17,483 nucleotides of DNA from positions 1-17,483 of the forward strand of contig CALEST010000371.1 of assembly GCA_937907555.1 (NCBI GenBank), written 5' to 3'. Positions 1 to 7,124 of the stretch are shown piece after piece. The position numbers and the translations under genes are program-made. The notes beneath the pieces were generated by a model, which ran no database searches, was not told the DNA's origin, and saw nothing but the letters and a program-made list of their open reading frames with translations. Origin of the DNA: an uncultured Sediminibacterium sp. GTDB taxonomy: Bacteria > Bacteroidota > Bacteroidia > Chitinophagales > Chitinophagaceae. Each line of letters begins with the position of its first letter. The first letter of the stretch is position 1.

Positions 1-548
1 AAAAGACCGCGCTCAGACTGGTCTTACATTTATTGAAGCAGGATGTAAATGAAGTCGCTTTGTTTGGAGATATTTTAACCAAAATGCGAAAGGAGATACA
101 GTTTTGCAAGCGATGCAACAATATCAGTGACGGAGAAATCTGCAGTATCTGCAGCAATACTGCGCGCACTCAGCATATTGTTTGTGTGGTAGAAAATATA
201 CGGGATGTGATTGCCATTGAAAGTACCCAGCAATTCAATGGAACTTATCATGTGCTCGGGGGGATTATATCGCCGTTGGATGGCATAGGCCCCGACCAAC
301 TAACAATTGAGCTGCTGGTGAACCGGATTACGCAGGAACGGGTAGAGGAACTGGTATTTGCCCTGAGTCCGAATATACAGGGAGACACCACCATCTATTT
401 TATTCAGAAAAAAATTGCCCATTTGTCCTGCAAAATCACCACGATCGCCCGTGGCATAGCATTTGGAGGAGAACTGGAATATGCAGACGAAATGACGCTG
501 GCCCGAAGCATTGCCAATCGCCTGCCTGTTCAGCAGTATGTGCAATAA
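1..548 (+). CDS. recR: Recombination mediator RecR, 5' end cut by window edge
   Basis: RecR acts with RecF and RecO in the cytoplasm to load RecA on gapped DNA. The frame is open to the left edge: before the TTG at 33 it reads KTALRLVLHLL, which matches the end of the RecR helix-hairpin-helix segment, so the TTG is not the start and roughly 15-20 N-terminal residues lie outside the window. Two CxxC pairs (codons between 105 and 152) form the zinc finger. A Toprim domain follows (about 174-440) with the SPLDGIGPDQL segment typical of RecR, then the C-terminal GIAFGGELEYAD segment, also typical. The gene ends at a TAA, and a separate gene begins 64 bases later. Identification is by family motifs seen directly; confidence is high. 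Confidence 0.95.
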   Translation, partial: KTALRLVLHLLKQDVNEVALFGDILTKMRKEIQFCKRCNNISDGEICSICSNTARTQHIVCVVENIRDVIAIESTQQFNGTYHVLGGIISPLDGIGPDQLTIELLVNRITQERVEELVFALSPNIQGDTTIYFIQKKIAHLSCKITTIARGIAFGGELEYADEMTLARSIANRLPVQQYVQ

Positions 549-551
549 GAA

Positions 552-585
552 TTTGGTCGTTTCTGCAAACAATTGCGTAATTTCG
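552..585 (+). promoter_or_regulatory. Possible weak Bacteroidota promoter for the OB-fold gene
   Basis: A TTTG at 552-555 is followed by TAATTTCG at 578-585, which differs from the Bacteroidota -7 consensus TAnnTTTG at one base. The spacing of 22 is longer than the usual 19-21, so this is only a candidate. It lies about 30 bases before the ATG at 613. Confidence 0.35.
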
Positions 586-612
586 TTGTTTAAACATTAA
601 AATAGGTCTATT

Positions 613-1029
613 ATGAAAAAATGGGTTAAAATCATATTGATCCTGGGACTGGCAGGAGTCATTACCGGGGGGATTATAGCTTACAAAATATTGACCAAGC
701 CACACAGGGATGTAACCACCGAAAAAGCCATTGCCGTAAAAGCACAGGCATTGTTTGAAGCCTTCAAAAACAACGAAGCGGCAGCCAATGCAGAGTACTT
801 AGACAAAGCCATTGAAATTGAAGGAGAGATTGTAGACTTTAGTACCAATCAGGATGGACAAGTAGTGGTAAACTTTAAAACAGATGATCCGTTTTTTGTG
901 ATCAACTGTACCTTTAAAACCAACCCAGGTGAACTGAAAGCAGGCACCACCATACGTTTCAAAGGAATTTGTACAGGCTATATTCCAGATGCCAATGTAG
1001 TGATTAATGAAGGGGTGCTGATCCAATAA
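613..1029 (+). CDS. Membrane-anchored OB-fold protein (tRNA_anti-like family)
   Basis: The 138-residue product starts with a positively charged stretch and one hydrophobic helix (about residues 5-24), which should act as a signal anchor and place the rest in the periplasm. Residues about 35-138 read as the OB-fold family called tRNA_anti-like: a helix (KAQALFEAFKNNEAAAN), then beta strands around IEIEGEIVDF, GQVVVNFKT, FFVINCTF, GTTIRFKGICTGY and NVVINEGVL. The strand GTTIRFKGICTGYI is characteristic of the family. The molecular function of these proteins is not known; binding of an oligomer is suggested only by the fold. The start ATG is the first in frame and follows an A-rich tract. It is probably its own transcription unit or shares one with the YceI gene downstream. 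Confidence 0.75.
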   Translation: MKKWVKIILILGLAGVITGGIIAYKILTKPHRDVTTEKAIAVKAQALFEAFKNNEAAANAEYLDKAIEIEGEIVDFSTNQDGQVVVNFKTDDPFFVINCTFKTNPGELKAGTTIRFKGICTGYIPDANVVINEGVLIQ

Positions 1030-1107
1030 TAATGCAACACTTAAAATTGTAGAAAGAGGAAAATTAAATTTTATTAAAATTTTACAGCAACAAAAAAGAG
1101 TTATCCA

Positions 1108-1629
1108 ATGAAAAAGTTTCTATTCATAGCGCTATTAAGCATTGCTTTCACACAAACACAAGCACAAAAATTATATGGCACGCGCAATACCAAAGTAAGC
1201 TTTGTTGCCACCAATGATGAAGACGTAAAAGCAGTAAACAATGAAGTAGCCAGCCGCTTATCCGATAAGGGAGAGATCAGCTTTAGCTTACTCATCAAAG
1301 GGTTTAAGTTTGAATATGCGGAAATGCAGGAGAAGTTCAACAACGATTATGCAGAGAGCAACAAGTTTCCCAGAGCAGAATTCAAAGGAAGCATCAGCAA
1401 TATCAAGGACGTTAATTTTTCGAAAGATGGCAATTACAAAGTAGTGGTAAAGGGCAATTTAACCTTACATGGCGTAAGCAAACCTATTACCGTAAATGGT
1501 ACCATTACAGTTAAAGCGGGTAAAGTATCTGCAACCGGTAAGTTCCCGATTGTCATGAAAGACCATAAAATTGATGCTTCCTCAGTAACAGAAAAAGTAA
1601 ACGCAGAAATCAACGCGGTTTATCAATAG
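1108..1629 (+). CDS. Secreted YceI-family lipid-binding-like protein
   Basis: This 173-residue protein begins with a clear signal peptide (residues 1-20, cleavage likely after TQA in FTQTQAQ), so it should be periplasmic. The mature part matches the YceI family, a lipocalin-like beta barrel that binds isoprenoid or other lipid ligands in studied members. Family features seen are the FSLLIKGFKFEYAEMQEKF segment, the NKFPRAEFKG strand, the GNLTLHGVSKPI motif and the late KFPIVMKDHKID strand. Its ligand here cannot be told. The start ATG gives a well-formed signal peptide and follows an AAAAAAGAG-rich tract. It lies 78 bases after the OB-fold gene with no obvious promoter between. Confidence 0.88.
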   Translation: MKKFLFIALLSIAFTQTQAQKLYGTRNTKVSFVATNDEDVKAVNNEVASRLSDKGEISFSLLIKGFKFEYAEMQEKFNNDYAESNKFPRAEFKGSISNIKDVNFSKDGNYKVVVKGNLTLHGVSKPITVNGTITVKAGKVSATGKFPIVMKDHKIDASSVTEKVNAEINAVYQ

Positions 1630-1637
1630 CACTCCAA

Positions 1638-1659
1638 CCGCTTTCGCGGCTATATTTTG
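1638..1659 (+). terminator. Possible short terminator after the YceI gene
   Basis: CCGC (1638-1641) and GCGG (1646-1649) form a 4-bp GC stem with a TTTC loop, followed by CTATATTTTG. The stem is short and the T-tract is poor, and the -33 box of the next promoter overlaps it, so it is a weak call. Confidence 0.3.
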
Positions 1660-1686
1660 ACGGAATACAATATGGGTGTATCTTTG
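1656..1686 (+). promoter_or_regulatory. Consensus Bacteroidota promoter of the metH unit
   Basis: TTTG at 1656-1659, then exactly 19 bases, then TATCTTTG at 1679-1686. This matches the Bacteroidota primary sigma-factor consensus TTTG-N19-TAnnTTTG at every fixed position. The expected transcription start is about 1690-1692, which is where the first base of leader stem I (G1691) lies. It should drive the leader and both methionine synthase ORFs. Confidence 0.85.
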
Positions 1687-1690
1687 CACC

Positions 1691-1851
1691 GACTTTGGTG
1701 GATTTGTTTATTGTTCAGCCAAAGTCCTGGCCATAGTGGTGTTGTACCTCTATGGCTAGTTAACTAGAACTAATAAACGTAGAAGTGCAACTCCCCCACA
1801 TTCCTTCGTTTATTGGTTCATTCAATCACCAGCGGTGTAAGAACCAATACT
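1691..1851 (+). promoter_or_regulatory. Structured metH leader, candidate translational riboswitch
   Basis: Stem I is 8 perfect pairs, GACTTTGG 1691-1698 with 1719-1726, closing a 20-nt loop. Stem II follows with no gap: 10 pairs, 1727-1736 with 1750-1759 (one G.U), then a U.U mismatch, 3 more pairs and a GUUGU loop. Four strands can then exchange partners: a = GTTTATTGTTC 1706-1716 (in loop I), b = GAACTAATAAACG 1767-1779, c = CGTTTATTGGTTC 1807-1819, d = GAACCAAT 1841-1848. b:c is 13 pairs with one wobble; a:b is an 11-pair pseudoknot with one bulge; c:d is 8 perfect pairs and ends 3 bases before the ATG at 1852. So a:b with c:d would hide the start, and b:c would free it. No T-run follows any stem, so control of translation is more likely than of termination. 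No SAM-I, SAM-II or cobalamin riboswitch core was seen. The pairings are observed; ligand and direction of control are inferred. Confidence 0.75.
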
Positions 1852-2865
1852 ATGTTACTAAAACAAGAACTACAAAAAAGAATTCTGGTAATTGATGGTG
1901 CCATGGGTACCATGATACAGAAGCATCATTTAACGGAAGCCGATTACAGAGGCGAGCGATTCAAAGACTGGCATGTAGACGTGAAAGGCAATAACGATTT
2001 GCTATGCATCACCCAGCCAAAGATTATCAAAGGCATACACTTATTGTATTTAGAAGCGGGTGCAGATATTATTGAGACCAATACATTCAGCAGCACAGTC
2101 ATTGCCATGGCAGACTATGACATGCAAAATTTGGCTTATGAGTTGAACGTAGCCGCCGCCAAATGTGCCCGCGAAGCGGTAAATGAATACCAACAAAAAC
2201 ATCCTGACGCAGGACCCAAATTTGTAGCAGGGGCCATTGGACCATTGAATAAAACCTTGAGTTTGTCTCCCGATGTAAACAATCCAGGTTACCGCGCTGT
2301 CAGTTTTGACGAAGTAGCCAATGCCTATTATGAACAAATAGATGGATTGGTAAATGGAGGCGTAGACATCCTATTAATCGAAACCATTTTTGATACCCTG
2401 AACGCAAAGGGAGCCATTTACGCAGCCAAAAAATATTTCAGAGACAAGGGCATTCCCGAATTGCCCATCATGATCAGTGGAACCATAACCGATGCATCGG
2501 GAAGAACCCTGAGTGGACAAACTTTAGAAGCATTTTATACATCTGTGATGCATGCCAACCCCATCAGCATTGGACTAAACTGTGCGCTAGGTGCAGCAGA
2601 AATGCGCAGTCATATAGAAGAGCTGTCACAAATAGCCGCCTGCTATACCTCGGCTTATCCCAATGCAGGCTTGCCCAATGCCATGGGCGAATACGATGAA
2701 GCTCCACACCAAACCGCGCATTTTATTGAAGAATGGGCCAAGCAAGGCTTCGTAAATATTGTAGGTGGATGTTGCGGAACAACACCCGATCATATAAAAC
2801 ATATTGCAGACAACGTAAGAAAAATGCAACCCAGACCCTTACCTGTGGTTGAAACAACCCTTTAA
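1852..2865 (+). CDS. metH: Methionine synthase, homocysteine-binding module
   Basis: This 337-residue protein corresponds to the N-terminal homocysteine S-methyltransferase barrel of cobalamin-dependent methionine synthase. It begins with the MetH-like segment ILVIDGAMGTMIQ. The zinc and homocysteine-activating cysteines are present: Cys244 in GLNCALGA and Cys307/Cys308 in GGCCGT. It carries no folate, cobalamin or reactivation domain; these are on the next ORF, so the two polypeptides must work together in making methionine from homocysteine. The start was chosen as the ATG at 1852 because MLLKQELQKRILVIDGAMG matches MetH N-termini. An in-frame TTG at 1813 would add 13 unrelated residues and lie within the leader stems. 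The stop TAA (2863-2865) is in the same frame as the next gene and 3 bases before its ATG. Confidence 0.92.
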   Translation: MLLKQELQKRILVIDGAMGTMIQKHHLTEADYRGERFKDWHVDVKGNNDLLCITQPKIIKGIHLLYLEAGADIIETNTFSSTVIAMADYDMQNLAYELNVAAAKCAREAVNEYQQKHPDAGPKFVAGAIGPLNKTLSLSPDVNNPGYRAVSFDEVANAYYEQIDGLVNGGVDILLIETIFDTLNAKGAIYAAKKYFRDKGIPELPIMISGTITDASGRTLSGQTLEAFYTSVMHANPISIGLNCALGAAEMRSHIEELSQIAACYTSAYPNAGLPNAMGEYDEAPHQTAHFIEEWAKQGFVNIVGGCCGTTPDHIKHIADNVRKMQPRPLPVVETTL

Positions 2866-2868
2866 GCA

Positions 2869-5574
2869 ATGAGTACTATCAAACCTTTTTTAAGGCTTTC
2901 CGGATTAGAGCCTTTAGTCATAAGACCAGAAACGAATTTTGTAAACGTAGGCGAAAGAACCAATGTAACAGGTTCAAAGAAATTTGCACGCTTAATCAGA
3001 GAAAATAAATTTGAAGAAGCATTATCTGTTGCCAGACAACAGGTAGAAAGCGGCGCACAAATATTAGACGTGAACATGGACGATGCTTTGTTAGAAGGCG
3101 TAAGTGCCATGACCACTTATTTAAATCTGTTACAAAGCGAACCAGATATCGCGCGCATTCCCATCATGATTGATAGCTCCAAATTTGAGATCATAGAGGC
3201 AGGATTAAAATGTGTGCAAGGAAAATGTATTGTGAACTCCATCTCTATGAAAGAAGGAGAAGAAAAATTCATAGAGCAAGCATTCATTTGTAAATCTTTT
3301 GGGGCAGCAGTCATTGTAATGGCATTTGATGAAGTAGGCCAAGCAGATACCAAGGATAGAAAAATAGAAATCTGTCATCGTGCATACAAAATATTAACCG
3401 AGCAAGTAGGTTTTGATCCACAGGATATCATATTCGACCCGAATATATTTGCGATTGCAACAGGAATAGAAGAACACAATAACTATGCAGTAGATTTTAT
3501 AGAAGCCACCAGAGAAATCAAGCGATTGATGCCATTGGCAAAGGTTTCAGGAGGTGTATCAAATGTATCTTTTTCGTTTAGAGGGAACGACCATGTAAGA
3601 GAAGCCATCCATTCTGTATTCTTATTACACGCCATTAAAGCGGGTATGGATATGGGGATTGTAAACGCAGGACAGTTGGTAGTGTACGATGAAATAGAAC
3701 CCACCCTAAGGGCTTTATGCGAAGACGTTATCTTGAATAGAAACAACGACAACAACGAAGCCACAGAAAAATTAATCCAACACGCAGAAACCGTTAAGGC
3801 CAAGGGAAAAGTAGAAATAAAAGATGAAGCCTGGAGAAAAGAACCTGTTGAAAAAAGATTAGCGCATTCATTAATCAATGGCATCACCGATTATATAGAC
3901 GAAGACACAGAAGAAGCCAGACAAAAATATCCAAGACCATTGGATGTGATAGAAGGACCATTGATGGATGGGATGAATATCGTAGGCGATTTATTTGGAG
4001 CAGGAAAAATGTTTTTACCACAAGTGGTAAAGAGTGCCCGCGTAATGAAAAAAAGTGTGGCCATTTTAACGCCTTATATAGAGCAAGAAAAAGAAGATAG
4101 AAAACAAGCACACTTAGCGGCAGGAACAGTGAACGAAGAAACGGCAGGTGCAGCAAAAATATTATTGGCCACTGTTAAAGGAGACGTACACGATATTGGA
4201 AAAAATATTGTGGGTGTAGTATTAGGCTGTAATGGTTATGATATTGTAGACATGGGGGTAATGGTACCAGCAGATAAAATATTAGAAGCAGCAGAAAGAG
4301 AGAAAGCAGATATTATAGGATTGAGTGGATTGATTACGCCTTCCTTAGATGAAATGGTGCATATAGCCAAGGAAATGAAGCGCAGGAATATGAAGCAGCC
4401 TTTATTAATTGGAGGGGCTACTACTTCCAGAATGCATACTGCCGTAAAGATTGCACCAGAATACCAAAATGGCGTAGTGCATGTACTAGACGCATCCAGA
4501 AGTGTAACAGTTGCGGGCTCTTTATTGAATAAAGAACTAAAGACCCCATTCTTAGATGAATTAGTACAAGAGTACAGCAAACTAAAAGAAGGATTCGACA
4601 ATAAGAAATCCGTAAAGCAATACCTGTCATATGCAGAGGCATTGAGAAATAAAGTGGCTATTGATTGGGACAGTTATACTCCCCCTACACCTAGCTTTAC
4701 AGGCACCAAAGTATTTGAAAATTACGATTTGAATGAGTTAAGAACATTCATTGATTGGAAACCATTTTTCATTACTTGGGAAATGCATGGCAATTTTCCA
4801 GCCATCTTAACCGATGAAGTGGTGGGATCAGAAGCCACCAAATTGTACAATGATGCCAATGCTTTGTTGGATAAAATCATTGCAGAAAAATGGTTAACGG
4901 CAAAAGGTGTGATAGGATTTTGGGAAGCAGCCAGCAACCATGATGACGTAGAAGTAAGAACAGAAAATAACAAATTTCAATTGTGTTTTCATCGCCAACA
5001 AATCAAGAAAGCACCCGGACAACCCAATTTATCTTTGGCCGATTTTATCAGCCCAGCAACTGCCAATAAAAAAGATCATATTGGTGCATTTGCAGTTAGC
5101 ATCCATGGCATAGAACCACATTTAGAAAGATTTGAAGCAGCACACGACGACTACAATAAAATTATGTTGCAAGCATTGGCCGATCGATTTGCAGAAGCAT
5201 TTGCAGAAGCATTGCACTTGCATACGCGTAAAGAATATTGGGGCTATGATGCACAAGAACAATTAAGCCCAGAAGAATTAATTAAAGAACAATACAAGGG
5301 CATCCGCCCCGCACCAGGCTATCCAGCTTGTCCGGACCATACAGAGAAATACAAATTGTTCGATTTGTTGAATGCACAAGAAAATGCAGGAATCTCCTTA
5401 ACAGAAAGCTTGGCAATGTATCCAGCATCATCAGTTTGTGGCTGGTATTTTTCGCATCCGCAGAGTCAGTATTTTGGAATTGGCAAAATTGAGCAAGACC
5501 AATTTAAAGACTATGCAGCCCGCAAAGGCATGGATGAAGCCACTGCGGAGAAATGGTTGAGGCCGATATTGTAG
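2869..5574 (+). CDS. metH: Methionine synthase, folate, cobalamin and reactivation modules
   Basis: The 901-residue product carries the rest of MetH in the usual order. The pterin-binding (methyltetrahydrofolate) barrel is at about residues 10-290 (LSGLEPLVIRPETNFVNVGERTNVTGS region, DVNMDD, DPNIFAI). The cobalamin cap follows at about 330-430. The Rossmann cobalamin domain is at about 430-570, with the lower-ligand motif DVHDIG in which His441 coordinates cobalt, plus SGLITPSLDEM and GGATTSR. The AdoMet-binding reactivation domain is at about 640-890 (RPAPGYPACPDHTEK, YPASSVCGWYFSHP). Thus methyl transfer from folate to cobalamin and reductive remethylation lie here, and homocysteine activation lies on the preceding ORF. 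It is translated from an ATG 3 bases after that ORF's stop, in the same frame, so translational coupling is likely. All signature residues looked for are intact. Confidence 0.95.
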   Translation: MSTIKPFLRLSGLEPLVIRPETNFVNVGERTNVTGSKKFARLIRENKFEEALSVARQQVESGAQILDVNMDDALLEGVSAMTTYLNLLQSEPDIARIPIMIDSSKFEIIEAGLKCVQGKCIVNSISMKEGEEKFIEQAFICKSFGAAVIVMAFDEVGQADTKDRKIEICHRAYKILTEQVGFDPQDIIFDPNIFAIATGIEEHNNYAVDFIEATREIKRLMPLAKVSGGVSNVSFSFRGNDHVREAIHSVFLLHAIKAGMDMGIVNAGQLVVYDEIEPTLRALCEDVILNRNNDNNEATEKLIQHAETVKAKGKVEIKDEAWRKEPVEKRLAHSLINGITDYIDEDTEEARQKYPRPLDVIEGPLMDGMNIVGDLFGAGKMFLPQVVKSARVMKKSVAILTPYIEQEKEDRKQAHLAAGTVNEETAGAAKILLATVKGDVHDIGKNIVGVVLGCNGYDIVDMGVMVPADKILEAAEREKADIIGLSGLITPSLDEMVHIAKEMKRRNMKQPLLIGGATTSRMHTAVKIAPEYQNGVVHVLDASRSVTVAGSLLNKELKTPFLDELVQEYSKLKEGFDNKKSVKQYLSYAEALRNKVAIDWDSYTPPTPSFTGTKVFENYDLNELRTFIDWKPFFITWEMHGNFPAILTDEVVGSEATKLYNDANALLDKIIAEKWLTAKGVIGFWEAASNHDDVEVRTENNKFQLCFHRQQIKKAPGQPNLSLADFISPATANKKDHIGAFAVSIHGIEPHLERFEAAHDDYNKIMLQALADRFAEAFAEALHLHTRKEYWGYDAQEQLSPEELIKEQYKGIRPAPGYPACPDHTEKYKLFDLLNAQENAGISLTESLAMYPASSVCGWYFSHPQSQYFGIGKIEQDQFKDYAARKGMDEATAEKWLRPIL

Positions 5575-5595
5575 ATTTATGTATATTTTTTTGCA

Positions 5596-5620
5596 AATAA
5601 TCGGAATTTATCCGATTATT
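5596..5620. promoter_or_regulatory. Palindrome before the AbiEi-like gene, probable operator
   Basis: AATAATCGGA (5596-5605) and TCCGATTATT (5611-5620) form a 10-bp perfect inverted repeat around ATTTA, 20 bases before the antitoxin ATG. A TTTG at 5590-5593 could be a -33 box, with the palindrome then filling the spacer, which would suit a repressor. AbiEi-family antitoxins are known to repress their own operons by binding inverted repeats. It could also fold as a hairpin after the methionine synthase stop, but no T-run follows. Confidence 0.55.
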
Positions 5621-5639
5621 GTGTAATAATTTTACATAA

Positions 5640-6278
5640 ATGGATTTTATTTATGCCCTTAAAGCATTTGAAGAAGAGCCAATCACCAGACAATTGGTAT
5701 TGGACTTACTTAGGGAGTATAAGAGGCCCAATGATAAAATCAATGAATTGGTTAAGCAAAATGTATTGACCTCAATTAAAAGAGGGCTATATATGCCTGG
5801 GCCCAATAGTCATTTAAATCCACCAGATCCATTCTTAATCGCGAATCACTTATGGGGGCCGAGTTATATTTCACTAGAATCGGCCTTGTCTTATTGGGGA
5901 ATGATTCCAGAACGAGTGTATGAAATCAGTTCTATTACCCTAAAGCCAACCAAAATATTTAAAACAACAATAGGGCGTTTTAATTATGTACATGCCAAAG
6001 CACCGTATTATACATTTGGCATTCAAAGCATCGCGCTTAGTGCTAAGCAAATGGTAATGATTGCATCCCCTGAAAAAGCATTGTTCGATAAAATCATCAT
6101 GACTTCAGGTATTGTAATTAGGAGTACAAGCCAAGCAAGAGATTTACTGATAGAAGATTATAGAATGGAAGAAACCCTTCTAAAAAAATTAAACTTAGCA
6201 ATGATGAAAAGTTGGATAGTTGACTCACCTAAGCGGAGCAGTTTAGCTATACTAATAAAAATGATCGAACAATTATGA
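5640..6278 (+). CDS. AbiEi-family antitoxin-like regulator (type IV TA)
   Basis: This 212-residue protein resembles AbiEi antitoxins. Residues about 1-55 form a winged-helix domain (LVLDLLREYKRP, then INELVKQNVLTSIKRGLYMPG with the wing at KRGLYMPG). The middle holds the family segment YISLESALSYWGMIPE (about 76-91), and ASPEKALFDKI occurs in the C-terminal half. AbiEi proteins bind the operator of their own operon and neutralise the AbiEii nucleotidyltransferase without complex formation (type IV mode). The gene overlaps the toxin gene by 4 bases (ATGA), the usual arrangement. A 10-bp palindrome just upstream is the likely binding site. Identification rests on family segments and gene order. 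Confidence 0.82.
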   Translation: MDFIYALKAFEEEPITRQLVLDLLREYKRPNDKINELVKQNVLTSIKRGLYMPGPNSHLNPPDPFLIANHLWGPSYISLESALSYWGMIPERVYEISSITLKPTKIFKTTIGRFNYVHAKAPYYTFGIQSIALSAKQMVMIASPEKALFDKIIMTSGIVIRSTSQARDLLIEDYRMEETLLKKLNLAMMKSWIVDSPKRSSLAILIKMIEQL

Positions 6279-7066
6279 TTAAAGAGTGGCTAGAACAATA
6301 CCAACCTAAAAACAGAATCGAAGCTGAATCTGCATTACGCGAGATAATGCAAGATGTTGCTTTGGCGGGATTAAACCGCAGTGGTTTTTTTGAGAAAGCT
6401 GCATTTTATGGCGGTACAGCTTTAAGAATTTTTCATGGATTAGATCGATATTCTGAAGATTTAGATTTTTCATTATTAGCAACAAACCAATCTTTTTCCT
6501 TGGAGCCATATTTTGAAGGAATGTTACAGGAATTTGAAGCAGTAGGTATGAAAGTGAGTGTGCAGGAAAAAGAACTGGTGCTTGAAAAGATGATTCCTCA
6601 ACTTGGTTTAGACCTATCGCCAAGAATTAAAATCAAAATTGAAGTTGACACTAACCCACCCTTAGGATTTGAAACTGAAGAAAAACTTCTTTTACGTCCT
6701 TATTCATTTTACGTAAAATGCTTTACCCTTCCGCATTTATTTGCAGGAAAAATGCACGCATTATTGTTTAGACAATGGAAGCAAAGAGTGAAAGGAAGAG
6801 ACTGGTACGATTTAGAATGGTATATTAAAAAAGGCGTGCCATTAAATCTTTCACATTTTGCATTAAGAGCGAATGATTCAGGAGATTGGGGAAACTCAAG
6901 TATTACAGAAAAAGAAATTAAAGAACTGCTGCTATCAAAAATCAACACTGTTTCATTTGAAGCCATAAAGGAAGACATTATTCGCTTTATACCAAACGAT
7001 ACAGCTCTTAAGATTTGGGGGCCAGATTATTTTAAAGAATTGGTGACTAAATTGAGGTTTAATTAA
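6275..7066 (+). CDS. AbiEii-family nucleotidyltransferase toxin
   Basis: The 263-residue product has the DNA-polymerase-beta-like nucleotidyltransferase core of AbiEii toxins. Motif I is GGTALR (residues 46-51), then R58 and SEDLDF with Asp62 and Asp64 as the probable metal ligands. A later lysine (KMHALLFRQ, about 159) and GRDWYDL (174-180, Asp176) match family motifs III and IV. Studied relatives add nucleotides to tRNA acceptor ends or other targets and so block growth, often after phage infection; the target here is unknown. It overlaps the antitoxin gene by 4 bases. All motifs appear intact, so it is probably active. It could also be one of the related stand-alone nucleotidyltransferases, but the partner gene favours a toxin. 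Confidence 0.85.
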   Translation: MIKEWLEQYQPKNRIEAESALREIMQDVALAGLNRSGFFEKAAFYGGTALRIFHGLDRYSEDLDFSLLATNQSFSLEPYFEGMLQEFEAVGMKVSVQEKELVLEKMIPQLGLDLSPRIKIKIEVDTNPPLGFETEEKLLLRPYSFYVKCFTLPHLFAGKMHALLFRQWKQRVKGRDWYDLEWYIKKGVPLNLSHFALRANDSGDWGNSSITEKEIKELLLSKINTVSFEAIKEDIIRFIPNDTALKIWGPDYFKELVTKLRFN

Positions 7067-7070
7067 TTTT

Positions 7071-7121
7071 TGTCGTTTATATTCGACATTTTAATAGTAT
7101 ATTTGTCGAATACAAACGACA
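7071..7121. promoter_or_regulatory. Compound operator and promoter of the DUF4143-type ATPase gene
   Basis: An outer repeat TGTCGTTT (7071-7078) with AAACGACA (7114-7121) encloses an inner repeat TATTCGACA (7080-7088) with TGTCGAATA (7104-7112). Together they give an 18-position arm with one mismatch, around a 15-base AT centre. Four TGTCG/CGACA half-sites result. TATATTTG at 7098-7105, a perfect TAnnTTTG -7 box, sits across the centre and one half-site, so a bound protein would block the promoter. No good TTTG lies 19 bases upstream. The ATG is at 7125. Confidence 0.65.
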
Positions 7122-7124
7122 TTT

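Noticed and set aside
1767..1819. The 13-bp b:c stem as an intrinsic terminator
   Set aside because: The sequence after the stem is ATTCAATCACC, without a T-run, so it is treated as an RNA switch element.
1813..1851. TTG-initiated extension of the first metH ORF by 13 residues
   Set aside because: The added residues do not resemble MetH N-termini, and the stretch forms strands c and d of the leader. The ATG at 1852 fits the family.
1691..1851. Known SAM-I, SAM-II or cobalamin riboswitch
   Set aside because: None of their conserved core words could be found by eye, and the stem order differs. An Rfam scan could still overturn this.
2863..2868. metH as a pseudogene or frameshift error
   Set aside because: The stop lies in an interdomain linker, the second ORF has a fitting start, and all catalytic residues on both sides are intact.
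3483..4642. Long reading frames on the - strand opposite the methionine synthase gene
   Set aside because: They are shadows of a highly conserved coding region and have no family features of their own.
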